A stretch of 64,000 nt of DNA from Thalassia testudinum (GCA_037157565.1 JAZHRO010000013.1:121348001-121412000); one strand, 5' to 3'; positions 34,923 through 46,712 are shown, counted from the stretch's first letter. Notes: generated from the letters alone by a model not told the origin. Translations and numbers: made by a program.

Positions 34923-36188
34923 GGCAACGAGCCTATTAGACTCACATTTATTTAATTATTTGTTCATATTTTATTTGTGGCACATTTAAATTCGATTTTC
35001 TGTTTGGTGCGAGGTACACGTATTTGGAGACATCTTGTCGTGCCAGCCTCAAAGATCAGGCGATCCTTAACAACGTCGGTGGAGTTGCAACACTAGGAGA
35101 AGGAGCATCACACTCGCCTCAGCAATGCCTTGGTGGACCTTGTTTCCACTGCTGGAGGAGATATCTGGAGGACCACATCTTCATCTCATCCATTTAGTTG
35201 TATATAGATTTTATTTTTCTTTCTTCTCTTTATTTTAGTACATTCATTTGGAAAACCCTTGTTCTAGGGTACAGTTGAGGGGTTTGTTCCCCGATTTTGT
35301 TTTAGGCCGTTGTTAGGTAATTTTTGGGAGCTTGTTCCCTTTTTCTTTAGATCTAGGTTTTCTTTTATGAATTGATTTTATTTTTCTTGATTGTGCATAA
35401 AAAAAAAACAAAAACAAAAACACGAGCTACCTGTTAGAAGCTACCTGCCCCTAGGTCGTATCATTTAGGATTGAATGAGAAGCATCTAGATCTAATTTCC
35501 TGTCTTGCATATTGCATGAAGAATGCTGGAATCAGGTATACACTTCTAACTTTGCATTTCTACCTGTCATGCAAATGCATTTGGATTAATTTCAAGACCA
35601 CCTAATCTATATTGAATAGATCTAACAAATGGTCACACATTTTTTGGAAAAAGGACTAATTAAAGGAGGGACATTTAAAAACCAAGGATTTGATTTTCAA
35701 ACTTGACGTGAGATTCAAAATTCAAAATCTTTTGCAGTGTATGCACACTTATATCTCTTGCACCACGGCACGCTTTTAGACACTCTTTAGGTTTGGAATC
35801 GATAGGACTAAAGCCTCCTATTACTGGGGTCTAAAGTGACCAAAACTTTAGTTCAAAGGTGAAGTTGCCTCCAAACCTTGCAGATTGAGGGTAGTTAAGA
35901 AGCACAGCGAAAGCAACGCTTCAAAGGAAGGGTTTAACCCTACTTGCATCCTTCATTGCCGTGTTTGGTGGTGACTAAACTTTTTGGGCTTTAGGGAGGA
36001 TCACCAAAGTCCCAATTAGGTCTTCTTAGGCGATCCGTAGGTCAACAATAAGCACGTAAATTGATTGAACAAATTGTATTGTCACCTACAATCTGACTTA
36101 AAATCAAAAGCCTAAATTGGGAAAGACCTAAAAAGTCCTTTTTGAATTGTGTTTTGCTTGGGGAATTCTGATTGAGGTGTGAGTTAGA
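34923..36188 (+). other. Element 5 5' leader
   Basis: No supported gene. From about 35440 onward it is closely similar to element 6's leader (about 52580-53354). Confidence 0.7.
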
Positions 36189-38120
36189 ATGGACCACATT
36201 GATTTTCATCCTTTCACATCTTGCCCACACCCTTACCCCCACTCTACACTCTTCGATCCCATATGCTGAGATGGTCCATCCTTTAATGGACATAATGACA
36301 ATCATTGGGATCCATTTTACTCCTATTATAGGAGTATTAGCCTGGTTAAGCCCCAAATCAGTGACCAGAACCTAGAAGTGGGATTTGCTTTCCCCAATAT
36401 CCCACACACCATAGAAATACCCAACCCACCCTCCTTGAATAATTATAATGGTTGGACAGATGCTCCTGGGTACTATAAGTTTGAGCCTAACTTCTCTCCT
36501 GATAGAAATGATGACCTCTCCTCCTTGAAGATGGAAATACAGAAAATGCAAGACGAAATGATTGAATTGTTAGGAGAATCTTCGAGAGCAGGCCAACAAG
36601 AAAGAGATGAAATTAGCCACCCAATCTACCCCATTGAGGATGACGTACACCCATCTACAATTGATGCATCTCCTGTGGGAGAGCTACACTTTAAGTTGGA
36701 GGGAAATTTTGGGGATTATGTAAGGGAGAATAGCTACTTTTTGAGGATAGATTTTGAAACCTCCCCATTAGGTGACACCTCCTTGAGAGATCAACGGCTT
36801 AAGTGGGAGGAAGATACATATGAAAGTAGCTATGCATTGGATGAAGAAAGGTGGCAACCCGAGGACGATGATGATAAGGTTGAGTATCCACCTGAATTAT
36901 ATTGGAGTCAAAAGAAGGGAATGATGGTACCATTGGAAGACCTCAACCTAGATGATAGTATTTTCGTGACATTTGATGAAGTGGGTCGAAGTCAAGTTGT
37001 TAATCCTACCCTCCCTTCTGATCACGAGATGGAACTCAAGCCCACCCTTAGGGAACCTAACCCTTAAGAAATTGACCTATCTGAGGAGTCCGATGTTACC
37101 AGTGTAAACCATTTACCTCAGATAGAGTACCCTAGGGGATCTGCTGAGATATTAAATGATTCTAGACCTCGGGTATATGATGAATCATATGATGAGGAGA
37201 AAGATGAATTATATGAGGAACCTACATTCAAGATTTGGAGTGACATTAAGGGTGATTATGTCCTATTTGAAGAGTTGGCCCCTGAAGATGTCACAAATTT
37301 GACCAAATTAGGTTTCCTTAGTGCACCCATCGATGATATTTCTCCTCATGATGAAATAATGGAAAATTTGGAAGCAACTTCTAAGATTTATGTCGATTCA
37401 CATATAGACTCCGAGGAAGATTTAAGTAAAGAACAAGAACCCAGGGATGACATTGATAGGATAATCCCTAGATCTGTTGCTTCCAACCTACCTTCATTTG
37501 ATTTGAAGTCACCCTCTGATTGGCTTACGTCTAAAGGAAAAATTTTGACTCCTGATGAAGTGTAGGAAGATACTTGTGATAGTGCAAGGAATGCTTGGGA
37601 TGCAATTGAGGATTTGGAAAGATTGTTAGGGATGGACACCAAGTTAATTAAACCCAACCTAGATCTTATGGCCATCCTGCAACCTCGAAACTTGGACACC
37701 CTAGACAATCCTTGGCTTAAAGATATGCTCACTTTTGTTCTGACCGAGGGGCTTAACAAACCAATATCTCTTGTAAAGGGATATCGGGTATGAATTGATG
37801 ATTCCTTTGGTCAGTCCATTACCCTAGGTGTTTATTTCTGCACCATTCCTTCCCCATTCCTTTTAAAGGATCCTTGTCATCCTCCCCCTACCCCTTTGGA
37901 AGTTGTTATGCCAATTTATCCTTTAGAACCTCCTCTGGTGACCCAGGAAGATTTCATTCACATCTTAGTTGGGCAAGCATTTGCTATTGGGATTCATCAT
38001 CAGCTAGCCAACATCCTAGGTTACCTATTCTCTAGGAAAGCATTACTTTGCTCATTTTTAGGGCGTATTTCTGACATCCTTGAACCTGATTTGCAGGTTC
38101 TTTGGCTACTTGGCTGCTAG
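36189..38120 (+). pseudogene. Element 5 unknown acidic ORF (643 codons, four in-frame stops)
   Basis: The frame is continuous with no frameshift from ATG 36189 (MDHIDFHPFTSC) to TAG 38118. Internal stops are at 36267 (TGA), 37065 (TAA), 37563 (TAG) and 37791 (TGA); element 6 has sense codons at all four. Regions in order are a His/Pro/Tyr-rich N-terminus, a short heptad-like segment (MEIQKMQDEMIELL, residues about 116-130), a strongly acidic middle with two copies of a W-S-x2-K-G-x2-V-x2-E-(D/E)-L motif (Trp239 and Trp350), a Pro-rich segment, and a hydrophobic C-terminus. I do not recognise the family; it has no protease, polymerase, integrase or zinc-knuckle motif. It sits where gag-pol would be. 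Confidence 0.75.
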
Positions 38121-39407
38121 CAAATTAATGGCAGCTCATCTCTGACCTAGGTAATATTCTTCTTTGCAATGGGGGACATTGTAGATTTTAGTCATGGGGG
38201 GTGTACTTGGGGATATACATAGCATTTATACATAGTGCATTCATGCATTTAGTTAAAGCATTCCACATTGCATACATTTGCATTAAAAAAAAAAAGAGAG
38301 AGAGAGAGAATAAAGAGAAAAATATTTTGTAATTATTGAGCTTAACTGGCTGGGCCCTGCATTCTTAAGTAGACCAGAACTTTAGGTTAGACTAAGTTGA
38401 TTCTAGGTGTCGAACTTTAGAAGCTAAGTTGAGCACTAGCTTTAGACCCTTAGGGTCTTTTGTGGACTTGAAAACTTAAGTAGGAGTTAAGTTGTAGACC
38501 ATTCAGCTAGAGATTGAGTTAAAGGCTGGGTAGTGCCTGGAGTCTTGTTTTACCTTTTGGTTTACGGGTCGTCGTAACCTAAGCATCCACATTTCACACA
38601 CACATGGTCTTGTGTAAATAGTGATCACCCTAATTCATTTCTTAAAGAAAATTTGGTTCTCTTAGTTTTGACTTAGGAGAAGCTTGAAAGCATAATTTGA
38701 TTGGAAGAGTTCCTACTGCAGGAGAGGTGGAGTGCATACTCACCTTGATGATGCGATGATAACATGTCACCTCCTCGACACTTGTCTCTTAGGATATCCA
38801 TCCTATTGGGGGCATGTAAGCACATTGTGCGGTTCAGGTACCATGGGCAGTCCTATCTCGAAGTGCCGATTGCCACAGGCCTGAATTCGCTTAAGAAATC
38901 CATGAGCGATACTATCTCAAAATGTTGATTGCTAGGAGTTCTTGGGGTCGCTATGGGTGGTGCTATCTCAAAACATCGAAAGTCAGGCACCCTTCGAGGT
39001 TCGGTGATGGGAACAATGAATCCGACACAAATCGTGTTGATGGCTGACCCAAGGTTAGACTTAGTGGAATCAAACAAAAATATATATATTACAAATTTAT
39101 ATATATATACTCCCTTTCTTGGTTGGCAAACATAATCATACCAACCTCAAATAACTCAGACCAATGCACATGCACGGATGCTTTAATGTCTGGGACCAAT
39201 AAAGCCTAGGGTAGAGTTAGGAATCAGGGAGACCTGTGCCTACAACTCATCTTTAGCCGACCTAGTCTATAACTTAGCAACTACTTGGGAACCTTAGGTC
39301 TAAAGTCTGAACATAACATGTTTCTAAAGGAAGACTGATTGGGTTGGTTAGTCTACTTGTAGTGCTAGGTTTTTGCTTGGATTTGCTAGGGACTAGCAAA
39401 AAACTAG
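38121..39407 (+). other. Element 5 3' untranslated region
   Basis: It contains an internal polypurine tract (38190-38203), an A-run followed by a GA microsatellite (38285-38309), three degenerate direct repeats (38841-38990), and the hairpin TTTGCTAG-GGA-CTAGCAAA (39382-39400). No ORF is supported. Confidence 0.8.
38841..38990 (+). repeat. Three degenerate 50-59 bp repeats in element 5 3' UTR
   Basis: Copies start at 38841, 38900 and 38951, each beginning CCATGGGC-like and continuing CTATCTCRAARTGYYGATTGCC. Element 6 has the same three at 56007, 56066 and 56117. Confidence 0.75.
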
Positions 39408-39420
39408 GCAAGGGGGTATT
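39408..39420 (+). other. Element 5 3' polypurine tract
   Basis: GGCAAGGGGGTATT abuts the 3' LTR TGATAAGCCC at 39421. Confidence 0.8.
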
Positions 39421-41073
39421 TGATAAGCCCATATTTGTAGGCTATTTAAGTATTTAAGTGTCTAGATATTAAGTTAATTTTAAAATTTAGATAGCATACA
39501 TTAGGATGTAAATAAATTAATTCATATTTTTAGCTTAATTTCATAATTCATTCATTGCATGCATTTAGAATTAACTTAGAATTGCATGCATTTGATTAGT
39601 TAATCAATTAGGTGAATTACTTGCATTGTTTTAATTTAACATAGAAGTTAAGGGTTTATGCATAAATAATCATAATATTTTATTATTTTCTTATTCTCTT
39701 CCTCCACAGGTAACGGCTGCTTCTTCTCCTCGTGCAACCGTTCACACACAACTACATGCATTCATTGGCCATGAAGAGCATCTGATCCTGCCTCTTTGGA
39801 TTTCAAATTCATCACTTACAGCTACAAAGGGAGGAGGAGATGACCATGCAACGGGAGGCCACCACCCATTCCACCACTATGCAGCATTCCACCACCGTGG
39901 GCCTCCACGGCCAAGCTCCATTATACCGTGGGTCGGCGGGGTGACAGACCGCCACACCAAGAGGATGAACTTGACCACCACCAAGCACGAGCTCCTTGAA
40001 GCTCACCTATCGTGAGTGCATCTACTGATGCACGACTTGTTACCCCTGCCCACAGGCGCCATCACCACCTTCATCTTTTTCCCCATCCTCTATTTTTCCT
40101 CCACACCACCAAAAAAAACAAACCCAAAAGCCACGCCATTCCCGCAGCAGTAGGACCGTGCACACCCCTTGCTGCACATCCAGAACACCCACAGAAGCCC
40201 TCCAAGACCACCCCGCGCGTACCATGCACCTCCTGCAGCATGCACCACGGGCCCGCAGCTCAGGCCGCACGCCTTCCAGCAGTGCGCGCAGAGCGCGCTG
40301 CACCTCTGCCTGCACTCCCTGCAGCACACCATCGATGCTCGTAGCTGCAGTGGCCGCATGTCCTCCAGGCGCTCCTGCCCTCGCCCACGTGCACAGAGCA
40401 ACTCCAGCCAGCGACCCTCGCCTCCAGCCATGCGTGTAGAGCACGTTGCACCTCCGCTCGCATGTAGCGTGCATTCTCCAGCGCTCCTCCTCGCCTCCAG
40501 CCGTGCGTTGAATTGCTACACCAGTACCAGTAACAACCACCACTGACCATTCCTTGCTACCCCGCCGTCGGCTCCGACCACCATTTTCCATGAGACCACC
40601 AGCATTGGAAGCGGCATGGCTCCTTCTCCCTTCGGCAAGCTCCTCCCCTTCGGCCATCACCCCTCGTGTGCGCTCACGGCAAGGAAACGTTTTCCCCTGT
40701 TTTGCCTCGTATTTGTTTTTACATTGCAATGCCATTGTGGATTCAATAAATTTTAGGTTATTGTTATTATAATGGTAGTCATTTTATAAAGAAGGCCCTC
40801 CTCTTTTGCATTATCATTATTTCAGTATATCATGTCATAGATTAACCTAATCTAAAGGGGATTTTAACTTGATTCTTTTTGGGGGAAATAATTAGTGAAC
40901 ATTTGTCTATAACTTGTGCAAGTTTAATTAGGCCATTGCCTCCCTGTGGATACGACCCACTCTTCTGTGAGTGATTTCTTTTAATTGATTTGTTAAGCGA
41001 TTTTCCACCACTTTGATACTAAAATGACAAATCATCTTAATCATATTATTCGAAAGCGAAAATCGACTTATCA
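39421..41073 (+). repeat. Element 5 3' LTR (1653 bp)
   Basis: It is co-linear with the 5' LTR, with visible substitutions of several percent in the first 150 bp. It carries the same TATA-like box and CACAG/GTAAC (39705-39714). Confidence 0.92.
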
Positions 41074-41078
41074 ACTAT

Positions 41079-42395
41079 CCTTCCCAAACCTACAATGATT
41101 ATGGATCTCCATCCTTTAATGACCAAACCAACCCGATCTACAATCAAGAAGGATATAATGATTATAACACCTACCCTCCCCAGTATTCCACTGAATATAG
41201 GTCGCCACCATCCTTTGAACAACCTATAACAACCTACTTTCAAGGAGGTTCCCAAGAACCTCGACATCTTGACTCCCCTAGATTTAACCTAAACCCACCT
41301 AAACTTGAATTGTACCAGTCGGTTCAGGTGAACCAGATCCAAGATAGGGTGTTGGCTAATTTGAGGAACACTATACAATCGTTAGAAGCTCACCCAACAC
41401 CATTTACTGAAACATTGGAGCTATGATAAAAATGATTGATGAACTTAATAGTTCTTTATTGGATTTGCTCCAAATTGTTAAGGATAGGTACCTGGGTGAG
41501 TTTCTACTTGGGAAGTTGTCGAGGTTGAGGATGAAATTTATGGTTGCACTAGTCAAATCTTGGGATGATTCTCAAGTTGAACCCTCTTCAAGAGAGCTAA
41601 TGTCTGAACCTGCTCAGGTGCCTGTTGGAGGGGATACATATTTAAAGATTGGAGATGACCAGATTGGTCTAGAGCAACCCTTTGAGGATGAACCGATTGA
41701 TTCACTCGATATCCCCAAGCCAGGAAACGAAGAAAAATATGAAAAATATGTCTCCTTGGATCATGAAATAATGTATGATTTTGAGACATATATAATTGAG
41801 GATCATGGATTCTTTGATTCTGAGGGTGAGGAATCTCTTAGTGAAGTCTCACTTGAGCTTAAGGAAAATGATTTTAGTGAGACAAACTAGCTTGAGGAAT
41901 CTAATAAATCATTTGATAGCCCAACTATTGAAGATTCTAATTCGGTTGGGGTTAACTTGGAGGATCCGAATCTTGATGATTCAATCAGTGACCCCATTCC
42001 TCATTTGCACCCAAAGAGCTAACTTCTGAGATCATTGTGCCCAAGTCAATCTTGATTCAGCCACGATTTCTGGACTTAGGTAAATTGTATGGGGTGAATG
42101 ATATGCTAGAGGTCCCGGAACCTGAGCTCTTGATGTTGGAGGATAGAATTCTTGAAATGAAAATTTGGGAGGCTAAGTCTAAGGGAACTTTGATTTTGGA
42201 TCTAAGGGTTCCTGTTGACCTAAAACCACCTACTTTCTATTAGGATCCTTACGATATCTTTCATGTGCAACCTAGGCTCGAAATAACCGATTACTTTTCT
42301 AAGCTGAATGTTAAGAGGACATCTGAACCAATTGAACCATCTTTACCCATTGTTCGATACTTTGGTCTTGGGTTGCACACCACGAAACCGTAGGA
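41079..42395 (+). pseudogene. Element 4 unknown ORF, continuation
   Basis: The first frame runs from 41079 to TGA 41424 and is Tyr/Pro/Asn-rich, then a helical-looking segment. The next frame (41423-41890) contains MIDELNSSLLDLLQIVKDRY and a long acidic region. Further frames at 41891-42005 and 42006-42243 include RFLDLGKLYGVNDMLEVPE and EMKIWEAKSKGTLILDL; the latter resembles the W-S-x2-K-G motif of elements 5 and 6. Three stops and two frameshifts are present. Layout (low-complexity N-terminus, coil, acidic middle) parallels the element 5/6 ORF, but homology is uncertain. Confidence 0.6.
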
Positions 42396-43935
42396 CCAGC
42401 CCTGCAAACACAATAATCTTAGGTTTTGGGTGATTTTCATCTAGATCCTGAGAACCACTCAACCCTGGGGCATGGGTCTGCACCATAACTTGGTCCACAT
42501 CTGTGGACATATTTTGTTGGCGGGCCTAAGGATCAATATTTTTATTTTGATTCTGATGCGCACTTGCGAATTCTCAACTTCTTCTTTGTATGCTATGCCC
42601 AGCTGAAGGCATTAAACTTAGCGCATGTGTATACTCTCTTCTCTCTGCGGAGCTGATCGGGTTGTCACGAAATTCAGGTGATATTCTGTTTACTCCATCC
42701 TTTTCATGTCTCTATTTTTACAATGACGACATTGCATCATTTAGGCATGGGGGGTGGATACATTATCCTGAAATCATATTGTTAACTCCGAAGAATTTCT
42801 TTTACTTTCTCATAAAAAAAATTCAAAAAAAAAAGAAAATAGAATTAGGAGAAGAGAACTTAGGCTTTTAGGCATTATTAACTTTAGGAAATGACACAAG
42901 AGGACCTAAACACTTAGACTCTTCAAGTCTTCGGGCTCAATTATCCCGATTGTTCACTCGAATGTAGACTTAGTCTCGAGTCCTCGCTAATTAAAATTCA
43001 TTTTAATTTGGTAAATAAATTGGGATGATAAGTATGCGACTTATCAACCTGCCCTTTGATTTGGGGGGACTTTAAGCCTAAGCATCTACACACTTTTTAT
43101 GCACTGACTCACTTTTTGGCAGCTTCTTCGGAAATTGGGTAGCTAATGAACTATCTAGGATGGTATGGCTGGCAAGTTGTCGGTGGTAACAAGTCATCGG
43201 CCAGTTGTCCAAAGCCCAATCACAAGACCATTTTCATTGTACTGCCTTTAAGTAAATCTTAGATTAGGAAAGCCACCTACTTAAAAAAAAAGAGAAAAAA
43301 AAAATCACACTTCACCACACGAGTATGGCTGCTAAGTTGTCATGGGTAACAGCCCATTGACCGGTTGTCCAGAACCCAGCTCAGAAAAAAAATGCATAAT
43401 AATTCCCAAAACACTTTGTGAAGAAGTGAGGAAGTAGAATAAACTGGGGAGATATATACTAGGTTCGCCCTTATGTTGACCCCATAAATAAAGGAAGTAG
43501 GGAGAAAGCTACTGTTTAAAAAGATAAACCTCTAGGCAAGGTCACCTGGGGTCGTAGAAACCCGAAGTCCATTTTAACGGCTGCCTAGTGAGTCTTTCAC
43601 TCTTTTCACTAGATGTTTAGCACTCAGAATCCTTTTCGAGTCTTGGGCAGGTCGGGTAGCCATAAAAAGTTATCCCGGAACTCTCAAACTCCAAAAGTCC
43701 AAAAAAAAAAAAGAAAAGAAAAACAAAAAAAAATTATCTTCCCTTTTCAAATAACACGAGGACTTAGGCAGTCTACATTCGGGCAAACAGCTAGATACTG
43801 TTGAGTTTTCGTTGTTTAGGACCTTAGTTGAAATTTTCTATTGTTAATAAACAACTTAGGCCTAAGCGATCTAATCCTAATTTTGATTTTCTACATAGCA
43901 TGTAGTTTAATTTTGCTAGGGACTAGCAAAAGATT
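42396..43935 (+). other. Element 4 3' untranslated region
   Basis: From the CCCAGCTGAAGGCATTAAAC block near 42598 onward it aligns with element 3's 3' UTR: internal polypurine tract 42743-42757, repeats at 43163-43225 and 43323-43385, and the perfect hairpin at 43911-43931. The 42396-42597 part has no recognised content. Confidence 0.8.
43911..43931 (+). other. Hairpin TTTTGCTAG / CTAGCAAAA upstream of the polypurine tract
   Basis: Perfect nine-base arms surround a GGA loop, ending five bases before GGCATGGAGGTA (43936-43947), the 3' polypurine tract. The same hairpin with eight-base arms is at 39382-39400 and 56519-56537. Confidence 0.75.
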
Positions 43936-43947
43936 GGCATGGAGGTA

Positions 43948-45361
43948 TGGTATAGACACATCTATTTAGGTTAAAATGCCTATTCATGCATGTTCCTAGG
44001 CTTAGATTTGCATTCCATATTATAAATATTTCATAAATTGCATCATTATGCATTTATAGTAGTTGTGTATATTTTAGGTTAATTGCATCCTTTTTGTGGT
44101 AAGGAGAGAAGGAGATTTATTTTGAAGCCTCGGATTGACAATCCAACCATATAGATCTGATCAGGATGACGATCAAAGTCCAATGCCTCTGAAATTACCC
44201 TGATCAGAGTCCCATAGCACCATATGCAGTCCGAGGAAGATCAATAGCCAAGGAACTAGGTGACATAATTTGGAGTTTTAATCGATAAATCCGACCGCGC
44301 AGATGGATTCGGATTGATGATAGCAGCCCAATGGCGTGAAAATCAACTCAATCCAACCTTTGTAGTAGCCCCTATAATGAAAAGAAGATGGACAACGCAG
44401 ACAGCGCAACATTGCGAAACCCAGGCCGCCCATGCGTACGTACGTTCCATTACATGCGCTCAGCAACGCGGAAGCGCACGCAGAGGCAGTGGCGAGAATC
44501 GCACGTGCGTGTGTGATAAGGGCGTGTATAGCACGCCAACGCAGCGGTAGTGTAGGCCCGTGAGCTATCTTCAGCAATGTTTGCAGCTGATCTTCAGCGA
44601 TGTTTATGACTGTCACTAAATGTCCTGTATATGAATTTGATTCTTTCCTCCACTATAAAAGGACCCCTACCCCTCCCATTTTTCTTCATCTCTTCCTTTC
44701 TTCCTCTCACCACCTCCAAGGCTCTAGAGATAGCTTGTCCCAAGCCCAGGATGCTCCTCTAGAGTAGAAAATCAAATAGTTTTCCCACCTCTCATTCCCA
44801 TTCGTAGAGCACCCCGTGGCCAGCCTCTCACCGCCCTTCGGGAAGAAGATCCTCGCCGCAATGCCATCCTGCCCCATCCTCCGTCCTCCAGCTCTATCCT
44901 CCTTCATCCCTCTCCTCACCACCTTCCTCCAGGCGACATCAGAGCGAGTGGTCCTCAAAGTGACCATCGAGGGGGATTTCTCTCACCTCTTTCTATCTTT
45001 TTACGCTTTCGTACTGTAGATTTTCCACTTTCGTAGTTGTAACAAACAATTCTTGATAAATAGATGATTATTTCTCTCTCTCTCCCTCTCTATCTTATAT
45101 TTTTGCAAGTAGATAAAGTTTTCATCGACCTAATCTCTTGCTCGATAAAATACTAAAAAAAATTAGAAAAAATAAAAATGATAAAAATAAATAAAACAGA
45201 AGCGTAGATTTTTATAAAATCAAATGTTCACCTCCTCGTGTTCGACCCAGGACTCACTTTTTGCATTTCGGTTATAATTTTTATCTGATAGATGCATTTT
45301 GCAAGCTACGACGACAGGTCCTTCAAACCCTGATTTTAATTCGTGAAGCGCACCTCCATCA
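43948..45361 (+). repeat. Element 4 3' LTR (1414 bp)
   Basis: It is co-linear with 30419-31802, starts TGGTATAGACAC and ends CTCCATCA. The TATAAAAGGACCCC promoter is near 44655-44668, with a CT repeat near 45072. Confidence 0.9.
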
Positions 45362-46458
45362 CCCTTCAAAGAGTTGGAGCCAACTCTTTTAACCACCATA
45401 ACCACCACCTCATACACCTCTCTACCTCCATGCCAATCTTCATCCACCATCCATCAACCAACGTCCACATCCTAGCCTTCCATCACGCCACCTTTCCTTT
45501 AACCCTAGTTAACTATCCTTACCTCCAACCACTCCTATATATACCCATACCTACCACCATTAACAAAGCATCCTTGGCAACATATATTCCACCCTATACC
45601 CACTTATAGCCCATGGCCAAGAGAGAAGAAGAAGAAGATTAAGGGGACACCTTGTCCCCTTGGTGCCTTCCCCTCTTCTCTTCTCTCTTGTATCCATGCC
45701 AGCCAAAGGAAGAAGCCAGGCAAGGAGGATCTTTGGAGGAGATCTTGAGGGTGGTACACGCCCACCCTTGGAGAAGCTTTTGAGGTGGAAACCATCCACC
45801 TATGGAGGAGCTAGGCCACGCCCCTTCTAGGGCTTACCAGGAGGACTACATACCTTAAAGGAGCAATTCAGGGAGAAGGAGAAGGGGGAATCCTTTTCAA
45901 CTACAAGAGCAGCCGCAGTTGGAGCAAGGATCCTTCCATCTTCATCATCATCATTAGAAGGATATTGAGTTTTTATTTTGTTGATTTTTTTTCTATTTAG
46001 TAGAAGCATTCCTCTACTTGTAAAACAATATCTTCCTTTAGTAAAATTTTGCCTTCTTTAATTTTTGTTGCAATTCTAGTTGTATTTTGTTAATTTTTCC
46101 TAGTGTGCACCCACTCTCTCTAATTACTCTAGGTTTCCACCTACCTACAGTGAGCTTAGAAAGAGAACTTTCTTGTCACTTAGGTTTTAGTTTCAACAAC
46201 TTAGGTGTAGTTGCTCCTCGCTTCAATTTCGCAATCGCTCCCATTGTTTCAGAAACCCAAAAAAAATTTATATTCCAAAAATACAAAAATAAATATGATT
46301 TCCAATTTCAAGTAAGAGATTTATAACTACAAAATTACCTTCTTGGATGACCCTAGATACCCTACTATCTAGGTTTAGAAATTTAAAAGCGAAAGTGGAT
46401 TTGCACGTTGTAACAACGTTAAAATCTCCATTTATAAAACCACGTATTTTCATTATCA
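45362..46458 (+). repeat. Plus-strand LTR-A copy, right part
   Basis: It continues 30418 after element 4 and matches the reverse complement of 7259-8100 (for example GTAGAAGCATTCCTCTACT and TAATTACTCTAGG). It ends ATTTTCATTATCA at 46458. The TATA box CTATATATACC is at 45534-45544. Confidence 0.82.
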
Positions 46459-46712
46459 CTGGGGTTAGCTTATGTGGAGCTTAGGTGGGTTTCCTTGGTG
46501 GAGGTAGTTAGCTGAGAATTAAGGTTATTTAGGGTGGATGGTGGATGGCCAAGGAGTTGCATAGCTAAGATAGCTTAGATAGTAGATGAGTAGGGTAAGG
46601 AGCAGAAGGAGCTAGGGTTTTGAGAAGAGGAGCTGAAGGAAAGTTGTTTGGAGCTGCATAGGAGCTGGTGGCTGCTAGAGAGAATAGCAAGGAGCTACTT
46701 TAGCTGGCTTAG
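46459..46712 (-). repeat. LTR-A fragment, minus orientation
   Basis: This 254-bp piece matches the AGCT-rich inner LTR-A (for example GGATGGCCAAGGAGTTG and GGAGCTAGGGTTT, as at 8625-8715). It is the flank into which the plus-strand LTR-A and the next LTR were inserted, making it among the oldest layers here. Confidence 0.75.

Larger units (their letters stand above)
33243..41073 (+). mobile_element. Element 5: non-autonomous LTR element with 643-codon unknown ORF
   Basis: TGATTAGCCC at 33243 and TTATCA at 41073 are flanked by ACTAT (33238-33242 and 41074-41078). The 5' LTR is 33243-34902 and the 3' LTR 39421-41073. It has a tRNA-Asp-type primer site, 1.27 kb leader, one long acidic ORF (36189-38120), a 3' UTR with internal polypurine tract and three degenerate repeats, a hairpin and a 3' polypurine tract. 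It is the same family as element 6. No retroviral enzyme domain is seen. Confidence 0.93.
30419..45361 (+). mobile_element. Element 4: non-autonomous Athila-like element with unknown ORF
   Basis: Its 5' LTR is 30419-31802 and its 3' LTR 43948-45361, with a near-perfect target duplication (CCCTA 30414-30418, CCCTT 45362-45366). The leader and 3' UTR align with those of element 3. The gag-pol interval is replaced by about 1.5 kb encoding a Tyr/Pro-rich then acidic protein. Element 5 is inserted in that ORF. No PR, RT or INT motif is present, so mobility would have needed proteins from elsewhere. Confidence 0.9.

Noticed and set aside
41421..41428. ATGA overlap of stop and start between two frames of the element 4 ORF, as in translational coupling
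   Set aside because: The second frame continues the protein logically, so a one-base indel in a decayed copy is the simpler explanation.
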